Assembly: GCA_902795935.1 (NCBI GenBank)
Contig: CADBMS010000032.1
Span: 1 to 12,369 of the forward strand
DNA from: an uncultured Methanobrevibacter sp.
Lineage (GTDB): Archaea; Methanobacteriota; Methanobacteria; Methanobacteriales; Methanobacteriaceae
Direction of reading: 5' to 3'
Length of the DNA stretch: 12,369 nucleotides
The notes under the pieces: generated by a model
The model's database searches: none
Seen by the model: the letters and a program-made list of their open reading frames with translations, nothing else
What the model was told of the DNA's origin: nothing
In this document: positions 7,311 to 12,369 of the stretch, one piece after another
How the letters are laid out: the number at the start of each line of letters is the position of its first letter
Numbering within the stretch: position 1 is the first letter of the stretch
Made by a program: the position numbers and the translations under genes

Positions 7311-9515
7311 ATGAAACTTCACAAAAATCCCCCATTAATTAGAAGTAGTTTATTTCGTAATGTTATTAGAACTATTGTTTTATGGTTTTGTGAAATTCTT
7401 GGCTTTTTATTAATTGTACATATGCATATTGGACTCACTATTAGCCAAGGTTTTAGTGTAGTACTTATTGTCTTCTTGTTAAGTGTTATTAATTCATTGT
7501 TTTGGCCAATTCTATCTAAATTATTTTTACCTTTTATCGTTTATACAGTAGGTTTTGGAACATTCATTATCAATGGATTATTATTATGGCTATTAAGTGA
7601 AATTGTTCCAGGAATAATAATCGAAGGTTATGCTATTATAATAGCACCATTGATTCTTTCATTTATAAGTACTGGTGTTTCAATTCTTTTGACAATGAAT
7701 GATGAAACAAATTATTATAGATCTGTTATTAGAAACAAATTACCTCAAACTATTAAAACATATAAAAAATATCCTGGAATTATAATACTAGAAATTGATG
7801 GTTTAAGTCAAAATGTACTTGAAGAAGCTATAGCTAACTCATATATGCCAACTCTTAAAAGTTGGGTTGAATCAGAGGAATATAAAATTAAAGGATGGGA
7901 AACAGATTATTCAAGTCAAACCGGTGCAAGCCAAGCCGGCATCTTACATGGAAATAATGAAAATATTCCTGCATTTAGATGGGTTGAAAAAGATAATGAT
8001 AATAAGATAATGGTTTCTGTAAAAGATGCATCACTTATTGAAAAAAGAATTTCAAATGGTAAAGGGTTACTACATATAAATGGAGCCAGTAGGAGCAATC
8101 TATTTTCAGGTGATACAGATAATGTATTATTAACATATAGTAAATCACATGAGCTTCGTAAATTTTACAATAGACATTGGTACTATATGTTCTCAAACTC
8201 AACAAATTTTATACGCATACTTATTTTATATTTTGGAGATATTTTAAAAGAAATTTACTCACAACTAAAGCATGAATTATTAGATATTCAACCTAGAATT
8301 TCTAAAAAATGGGATTATATGTTCATACGTGGTTTAACTAATGTAATTATTAATGAAGTTAATACTCAAACAATTATTGGAGATATGTTAACTGGTGAGA
8401 CAGATGTTGTGTATGCTACTTATTTGGCTTATGATGAAATTGCACATCATTCTGGCGTACGTGATGATGATTCTTTTGGTGTTTTAACAAGTTTAGATAC
8501 TGAAATTAAACGCATATCCATGGCAAAAAATTATGCTAAAAGAGACTACAAAATAATTATCCAATCTGATCATGGACAAACTAATGGTGCAACATTTAAA
8601 CAAAGATATAATGAAACATTTGAGGAATATGTGCGAAAATTATTACCTTCAGATATGAAAATGTATAGTGAAATGTCATCTGAAGAAGATAGACTTAAAG
8701 ACAAGTTTAAAGAACCAATAAACGATAGTAAAAATTATATTAAAGATAAAACTGAAAAAATAAAAGTTAAAAAAGACAATGTTATTAATTCTGTTAAAGA
8801 TACTGAAATAATAACACATATGCAGGAAAACACTGTTATTGGTCAAAAGAAACGTGACCAAATAAAAGAAAAAGTTAAAGACTATGATGTTATCCACAAA
8901 TCTGAGAAGATTAATACTAAAAAAGCAGAATTAATGAATTACATACGCAAGCACAATATAAATAAAGATGATTGGACCACTAAAACTGCCAAAGAAGCTG
9001 AAGTTATTGTTTTAGGTTCTGGAAATCTTGGTTTAATCTATTTTACTAAAATCAAAAAACAATTAAGTTATGAAGATATAAAAAAGTTTTTTCCTGATTT
9101 GATACCAGGATTAATTAAACATGAAGGTATTGGTTTTGTTATGGTTAATTCTGAAGAGTTAGGAGCATTAGTTATTGGTGAAGAAGGAATCTACTACCTA
9201 GATGAAGATAAATTTCAAGGTAAAAATCCTTTAGAAGTATTTGGTGAAAATGCTGCAATGCATTTACGTAAAAGTTCTAAATTCTATAACGGCCCAGATG
9301 TATGGGTTAATAGTTTTTATAATCCTGAAACTAATGAAGTTGCTGCTTTTGAAGAATTAATTGGAAGTCATGGTGGTTTAGGTGGAGAACAATCCCATGC
9401 ATTCATTATGTATCCTTCTGAGTGGAATTTAACTGATGAAAAAATATTAGGTTCTGAAAATTTACATAAAGTATTAATGAAACAGATTATGAAATATCAA
9501 TCTAAAAAAATATAA
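7311..9515 (+). CDS. Membrane protein with alkaline-phosphatase-superfamily phosphodiesterase domain
   Basis: The protein has 734 residues. Residues about 18-128 form four membrane segments resembling the phage-holin-like N-terminal domains fused to such enzymes in other prokaryotes. The rest is an alkaline-phosphatase/phosphodiesterase fold: EIDG with metal ligand D163, TGASQAGILHG with candidate nucleophile T204, YDEIAHHSG with D375 and H379/H380, SDHGQT with D420 and H421, and GSHGG with H687. All positions expected for a two-metal phosphoesterase are present. A very charged Lys/Asp/Glu segment at about 455-548, probably helical or coiled coil, is inserted in the catalytic domain. No clear ribosome binding site precedes the ATG. 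A TATA-like run near 7270-7282 suggests a nearly leaderless mRNA. The substrate is unknown; lipid-linked or cell-wall phosphodiesters are possible. Confidence 0.85.
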   Translation: MKLHKNPPLIRSSLFRNVIRTIVLWFCEILGFLLIVHMHIGLTISQGFSVVLIVFLLSVINSLFWPILSKLFLPFIVYTVGFGTFIINGLLLWLLSEIVPGIIIEGYAIIIAPLILSFISTGVSILLTMNDETNYYRSVIRNKLPQTIKTYKKYPGIIILEIDGLSQNVLEEAIANSYMPTLKSWVESEEYKIKGWETDYSSQTGASQAGILHGNNENIPAFRWVEKDNDNKIMVSVKDASLIEKRISNGKGLLHINGASRSNLFSGDTDNVLLTYSKSHELRKFYNRHWYYMFSNSTNFIRILILYFGDILKEIYSQLKHELLDIQPRISKKWDYMFIRGLTNVIINEVNTQTIIGDMLTGETDVVYATYLAYDEIAHHSGVRDDDSFGVLTSLDTEIKRISMAKNYAKRDYKIIIQSDHGQTNGATFKQRYNETFEEYVRKLLPSDMKMYSEMSSEEDRLKDKFKEPINDSKNYIKDKTEKIKVKKDNVINSVKDTEIITHMQENTVIGQKKRDQIKEKVKDYDVIHKSEKINTKKAELMNYIRKHNINKDDWTTKTAKEAEVIVLGSGNLGLIYFTKIKKQLSYEDIKKFFPDLIPGLIKHEGIGFVMVNSEELGALVIGEEGIYYLDEDKFQGKNPLEVFGENAAMHLRKSSKFYNGPDVWVNSFYNPETNEVAAFEELIGSHGGLGGEQSHAFIMYPSEWNLTDEKILGSENLHKVLMKQIMKYQSKKI

Positions 9516-9522
9516 TTAAGAA

Positions 9523-9579
9523 ATTATTTGGTGATTATACTGATTATATCACTATTTTCTAATCCATAATCACTTACAA
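9523..9579 (-). pseudogene. Remnant of the 3' end of a second ychF copy
   Basis: This 57-bp segment matches 10421-10477, the 3' end of ychF, at 52 of 57 positions without gaps. Read on the - strand it still encodes a ychF-like tail (SDYGLENSDIISIITK, then TAA), compared with SDYELENGDIISIITK in the intact gene. The rest of the gene is gone: only about 50 bases separate the remnant from cbiE. It marks the left end of a duplicated block. Confidence 0.85.
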
Positions 9580-9632
9580 TATCAGAATATTGTGATAATT
9601 ATAATTATATTTTTAGGAAGTTACTGATAATT

Positions 9633-10268
9633 ATGTCAAAATTATATATTATAGGTGTGGGGCCAGGTTCTAAGGAGTATATTACTTATGCTGCTAAAAA
9701 TACTGTTAAAAATGCAGATATAACCGTAGGTAGTCAAAGAGCTATGGATTTATTTACTGAAGTAAATGAAAAAATCATATTTAATGTTAAAAATTTAACA
9801 GAAGAATTAAAAAAAGCCGTTATTCTTGCAGATAATGGAAAATCAGTGTGTATTTTATCTACAGGAGATCCTGGTTTTTCAGGTCTACTTAAACCTGTTA
9901 AAAGAATTATTAAAGAGGAAAATTGTAAAAATGTTGAATTAACAGTTATCCCCGGTATAAGTTCATTACAATTATGTGCTGCTCGTTTAGAGATTTCTTG
10001 GGATGAAGTTGATATTTTAACTTATCATGGACGTGAAAACTCAAAAGATATTATTAATATTTTAGATAATGGCCGTGGCACTATTATGCTTCCTTCTAGA
10101 AGTGTTGCAGATATGGCTTCTTTTTTAATAGAAAATGGAGTTAATCCTAATAGAAAAGTTGTTATATGTGAACGTTTAAGTTATACTAATGAAAAAATCG
10201 TTAAAACAACACTTAGTGAAGTTGTTAATAGTGAATTCACTTATATGTGCATAATGGTTATTTATTAA
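9633..10268 (+). CDS. cbiE: Cobalt-precorrin-7 C5-methyltransferase CbiE
   Basis: This is a 211-residue member of the SAM-dependent tetrapyrrole methylase family. CbiE methylates C5 of cobalt-precorrin-7 in anaerobic cobamide synthesis, usually with CbiT adding C15 methylation and decarboxylation. The N-terminal GVGPGS is at 8-13, the SAM-site loop STGDPGFSG at 76-84, VIPGISS at 105-111, and WDEV and HGR at 123-134. The length fits a stand-alone CbiE without a CbiT fusion. In this methanogen the corrinoid would serve methyltransferases such as Mtr. The ribosome binding site is weak and a TATA-like run at about 9603-9612 suggests a short leader. It is not next to other cbi genes. A decayed copy lies at 11728-11950, and the gene is the surviving cbiE of a duplicated ychF-cbiE block. 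Confidence 0.9.
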   Translation: MSKLYIIGVGPGSKEYITYAAKNTVKNADITVGSQRAMDLFTEVNEKIIFNVKNLTEELKKAVILADNGKSVCILSTGDPGFSGLLKPVKRIIKEENCKNVELTVIPGISSLQLCAARLEISWDEVDILTYHGRENSKDIINILDNGRGTIMLPSRSVADMASFLIENGVNPNRKVVICERLSYTNEKIVKTTLSEVVNSEFTYMCIMVIY

Positions 10269-10294
10269 ACTATTAACTTATAAATTAATAATTT

Positions 10295-10380
10295 TTTTAA
10301 AAAAAAAGAGTGTTTTATTAGTTTTAGGAAAAACTAATAATTCAATTCATTAATTGAATGTTTGAAAAAAAATAATGTTT
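10295..10380. repeat. Left copy of duplicated terminator region
   Basis: This block is repeated at 11953-12044. The first 51 bp (10295-10345 and 11953-12003) are identical; the rest matches with a few indels and substitutions up to a shared AATAATGTTT. It lies 26 bp after the cbiE stop, and in the right copy it follows the cbiE pseudogene at the equivalent place. Confidence 0.9.
10315..10359. terminator. Double hairpin downstream of cbiE
   Basis: The first hairpin, 10315-10340, has a perfect 11-bp stem (TTATTAGTTTT with AAAACTAATAA) and an AGGA loop. The second, 10340-10359, has an 8-bp stem (ATTCAATT with AATTGAAT) and a CATT loop. A-rich runs flank both sides, giving T-runs in either transcript sense. 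The site lies between the convergent cbiE and ychF genes and probably terminates both. Confidence 0.65.
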
Positions 10381-10382
10381 AT

Positions 10383-10413
10383 GGGAGTGAATTTTCAACA
10401 AAATTCAGAGCCC
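10383..10413. terminator. GC-armed hairpin next to the ychF stop
   Basis: GGG at 10383-10385 pairs with CCC at 10411-10413, enclosing a perfect 8-bp stem (TGAATTTT with AAAATTCA, 10388-10407) with a CAAC loop. A small internal loop separates the two stems. In DNA this AT-rich, opposed G and C triplets make chance unlikely. It begins 8 bases after the ychF stop and is absent beside the ychF remnant at 9523. Confidence 0.55.
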
Positions 10414-10421
10414 TAAAATGA

Positions 10422-11609
10422 TTATTTGGTGATAATACTAATTATATCACCATTTTCTAATTCATAATCACTTGCAACACGCATATTTGTTCTAGCATTA
10501 ACTGCATGTAAGAATCTATCCCCAATATCTGTGTGAATTATGAATGCTAAGTCTCTTGGATGTGAACCTTTAGGGATTAAAATTGCATCAGGTAATATGT
10601 TACCTTTTTGGTCGCAGAATTTATGTTCATCCTCTACAGGGTATACCACAATCATATTTAATAAATTAAATATTGCTTCATTTAATGCTTCTTGTATCCC
10701 AGTACCCCCATATTCTTCAAGGATATTTTCTTTAATATAATTTAATGCATTTTTTTGGTTTTTATTTAATTTTTCATCCCGTAATATTGTGAAATTATCC
10801 TCACCAGATTTATAATTTATTAATCCAGATTTATTAGCATTAACTAGGGCCAATTCTGATTCTGCAGAACAAGGTATTACATAAGGATACATTTCCTTTA
10901 ACTTTTCAATGTTTTCTTTTGCTGTTGGTAAATCTGCTTTGTTTGCTACGATTATTGTTGGTTTTGCTATTCTAAGTAGGATTCTTAAAAAATCAACTAA
11001 ATCTTCTTTTTCCCATTCAGAATAATCAGAATTCATTTGCCTTTTAGCTTCCAATATATCCTCTAATAAAATACCCGTACCTGATAATTGTTCATGTAAG
11101 ACTTTTGACATATCTAAACGTTCAGATTTTGCTTTTCTAACTAACCTTACCCAATTACGTTCAAGAATATTATACATCCACATACTCATTTCTGTTTCTA
11201 AAAATTCTATATCTTCTAATGGATTATGACTTCCTGCTTCTACTGGCCGCCCTTCTTCATCTGTAGATCCTGAAGCATCTATTACATGAATTAATACTTT
11301 AGCTTGTCTCATATCATCCAAGAATTTATTACCTAAACCTCTGCCTTCATGCGCTCCAGGTACAAGTCCTGCAACATCTATTAATTCAATTGGTATTAAT
11401 CTATTCCCATCAATACACTGTGAGTTTCTTGGATTACATTCAACTTTTAGTTCCTTACACGGACAAATTGTGTTAACATGTGCTATTGCCTTATTTGCAT
11501 CTATTGTTGTAAATGGGTACCCTGCAACTTCTACTTCAGATGCTGTTGCAGAATTAAAAAATGATGATTTCCCAACATTTGGTTTTCCTGTAACTGCTAT
11601 TTGGAGCAT
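10422..11609 (-). CDS. ychF: Redox-regulated ATPase/GTPase YchF (Obg family, TGS domain)
   Basis: This encodes a 395-residue Obg-family P-loop protein, a translation-linked ATPase/GTPase that binds ribosomes. G1 is GKPNVGKS at 8-15, the switch I region PFTTIDAN at 32-39, G3 DVAG at 78-81, G4 NKAD at 223-226, and G5-like SAE at 248-250. A helical insertion covers about 130-210, and a TGS domain about 315-395 ends the protein. Four cysteines, C49, C51, C58 and C65, form a compact cluster just after switch I that could bind metal. An in-frame ATG 26 codons upstream (11687) is rejected: the extension is low-complexity, and AAGTGAT lies three bases before the ATG at 11609, where the P-loop protein properly begins. 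It is convergent with cbiE and divergent from the cbiE pseudogene. Confidence 0.93.
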   Translation of the reverse strand: MLQIAVTGKPNVGKSSFFNSATASEVEVAGYPFTTIDANKAIAHVNTICPCKELKVECNPRNSQCIDGNRLIPIELIDVAGLVPGAHEGRGLGNKFLDDMRQAKVLIHVIDASGSTDEEGRPVEAGSHNPLEDIEFLETEMSMWMYNILERNWVRLVRKAKSERLDMSKVLHEQLSGTGILLEDILEAKRQMNSDYSEWEKEDLVDFLRILLRIAKPTIIVANKADLPTAKENIEKLKEMYPYVIPCSAESELALVNANKSGLINYKSGEDNFTILRDEKLNKNQKNALNYIKENILEEYGGTGIQEALNEAIFNLLNMIVVYPVEDEHKFCDQKGNILPDAILIPKGSHPRDLAFIIHTDIGDRFLHAVNARTNMRVASDYELENGDIISIITK

Positions 11610-11727
11610 AATATCACTTATAAATTTAATAAAAAAATAATTATTTAGAATTATATTATAATACAATTTTAATATATTCTTTATCAATATAATTAATTAT
11701 AAGTATAATTTATATTTACTGATTATT

Positions 11728-11950
11728 ATGTAAAAATTACATATAGGTGTGGGGCTCCGATTCTAAGGAGTATATTATTTATACTGCTAAAAATACTGTT
11801 AAAATGCAGATATAACCATAGGTAGTTAAAGAGCTATGGATTTATTTTCTGAAGTAAATGAAAAAATCATATTTAATGTTAAAATTTAACAGAAGTATTA
11901 AAAAAAGGCATATTCTTACAAATACTAGAAAATCGGAGCGCATTATCTGT
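11728..11950 (+). pseudogene. Decayed second copy of cbiE
   Basis: From the ATG at 11728 this matches the first 75-80 codons of intact cbiE (from 9633), including long identical runs such as TTCTAAGGAGTATATTA and GCTATGGATTTATTTT-like stretches. It is clearly non-functional: codon 2 is TAA, three bases are missing soon after, GTTAAAAATG and GTTAAAAATT have each lost one A (two frameshifts), and an in-frame change turns GGTAGTCAA into GGTAGTTAA. After about 220 bp the match stops and the sequence jumps to the terminator region, so roughly 430 bp of the 3' part has been deleted. The upstream TTACTGATTATTATG also matches the intact gene's leader. Confidence 0.92.
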
Positions 11951-11952
11951 AA

Positions 11953-12044
11953 TTTTAAAAAAAAAGAGTGTTTTATTAGTTTTAGGAAAAACTAATAATT
12001 CAAATTCATTATTGAACTGTCTAAAAAAATAAAAAATAATGTTT
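11953..12044. repeat. Right copy of duplicated terminator region
   Basis: This is the second copy of the block at 10295-10380. Its first 51 bp are identical to the left copy. Its second half carries insertions, including an extra ATAAAA-like stretch. It ends 3 bp before the stop of the flanking - strand gene. Confidence 0.9.
11973..12016. terminator. Hairpins downstream of the right-hand gene
   Basis: The 11-bp hairpin at 11973-11998 is identical to that after cbiE. The second hairpin survives only as a 5-bp stem (TTCAA 11999-12003 with TTGAA 12012-12016). It now lies 50 bp past the stop of the - strand gene, and probably serves as its terminator. Confidence 0.55.
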
Positions 12045-12047
12045 GTT

Positions 12048-12369
12048 TTATCCTTCAAACATTTTTCTTGCACATCTGCGCACTGCACCCGCTGCTGCAG
12101 CTTCACCCATAAGATCATTTAATTCTTTAATTAATGCTTGAGGTGGAGCTAAAATTGTTGGTTTAGTTTCAGATTCTTCAATCATTTTGAATAAATCATA
12201 GTCTCCAGCTTCAGCAAGTTTACGAAGGTTAGCTAAAGCAGCTCTTGATCCATCCACCATTGGTTGATCGACATAAGGAGATTCTAATGAATTTAAAGAA
12301 TGGAACAATAATTCCGGAGGGATTGCTTTAAGCATACCAGATATTCCAGAGGTTTCTATCAATGATGCA
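12048..12369 (-). CDS. C-terminal part of an unidentified protein (5' end beyond the window)
   Basis: The frame is open from the window edge to a TAA at 12048-12050 and encodes about 106 residues. The TTG at 12360-12362 is probably an internal Leu codon, since the frame continues as Ala-Ser before it and no ribosome binding site is visible. The fragment is Ala- and Leu-rich and mostly helical in appearance. It contains IPPELLFHSLNSLESPYVDQP, ESETKPTILAPPQALIKEL, and an Ala-rich end GEAAAAGAVRRCARKMFEG. Its G+C is visibly higher than that of its neighbours, as often seen in highly expressed genes. I do not recognise the family; methanol methyltransferase MtaB, MtrH and methyl-CoM reductase were considered and do not match at the C-terminus. 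The duplicated hairpin block directly follows its stop. Confidence 0.75.
   Translation of the reverse strand, partial: ASLIETSGISGMLKAIPPELLFHSLNSLESPYVDQPMVDGSRAALANLRKLAEAGDYDLFKMIEESETKPTILAPPQALIKELNDLMGEAAAAGAVRRCARKMFEG

Noticed and set aside
7916..8897. Open frames of 60 and 73 codons antisense to the phosphoesterase gene
   Set aside because: Both lie within a long gene with intact motifs; their Phe/Ile-rich composition is that of reversed Lys/Asp-rich coding sequence.
10540..10740. 66-codon + strand frame within ychF
   Set aside because: It is antisense to the conserved TGS domain region of ychF, with no independent start signal.
11610..11687. 26-residue N-terminal extension of YchF
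   Set aside because: The extension is Ile/Asn/Tyr/Phe low-complexity from AT-rich DNA, and the P-loop protein has its own ATG with AAGTGAT upstream.
10295..12044. Terminator-block copies read as insertion-sequence ends or attachment sites
   Set aside because: They are direct repeats flanking a housekeeping gene, no transposase or integrase is present, and the extra ychF and cbiE fragments explain them by plain duplication.
11879..12118. 79-codon - strand frame across the cbiE pseudogene and terminator block
   Set aside because: It crosses the hairpin, the pseudogene and the end of another gene in a different frame; composition is that of AT-rich non-coding DNA.
12048..12369. Assignment of the right-hand gene to MtaB, MtrH or methyl-CoM reductase
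   Set aside because: The C-terminal residues recalled for those families do not resemble this fragment, so no family is given.

Overview
The window looks like the chromosome of a methanogenic archaeon of the order Methanobacteriales. The base composition is extremely AT-rich, as in Methanosphaera or Methanobrevibacter, though the genus is inference. It carries a CfbD-type coenzyme F430 biosynthesis gene, a CbiE corrinoid methyltransferase, an archaeal-type YchF GTPase and a secreted adhesin-like protein with Ig-like repeats. Ribosome binding sites are of the GGTGAT type. No tRNA, rRNA, CRISPR array, insertion sequence or phage gene was seen.

Layout, left to right. The last 22 codons of a + strand gene converge on a small - strand pilin-like membrane protein. 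A - strand run follows, probably an operon, transcribed cfbD -> NTP-transferase/cupin fusion -> hisH. Next is a long - strand gene for a secreted protein with four Ig-like repeats and an unidentified C-terminal domain. About 600 bp of very AT-rich non-coding DNA separates it from the + strand genes sfsA and a membrane-anchored alkaline-phosphatase-superfamily protein. The right quarter holds cbiE (+), ychF (-), a broken cbiE copy, and the C-terminal part of a - strand gene that runs off the window.

The most notable structure is at 9523-12044. It reads as an old tandem duplication of a [ychF - cbiE - terminator] block followed by reciprocal gene loss. In the left copy ychF is reduced to about its last 18 codons and cbiE is intact. 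In the right copy ychF is intact and cbiE is a frameshifted, internally deleted pseudogene. A 51-bp stretch with a perfect 11-bp hairpin is identical in both copies, although the cbiE pseudogene beside it has decayed.

A second notable point is the start of the adhesin-like gene. The in-frame ATG at 5832 abuts a TATA box. A full AGGAGGTG ribosome binding site sits five bases before an ATA codon that opens directly into a classical signal peptide. This suggests initiation at AUA, or a start codon lost by mutation. The cfbD gene similarly begins at TTG behind a strong ribosome binding site.

Functionally the genes are mostly independent housekeeping and surface functions: F430 and cobamide synthesis (tetrapyrrole cofactors of methanogenesis), nucleotide-sugar and amidotransferase functions, surface protein display, and a membrane phosphoesterase. 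No defence or mobile system was found.
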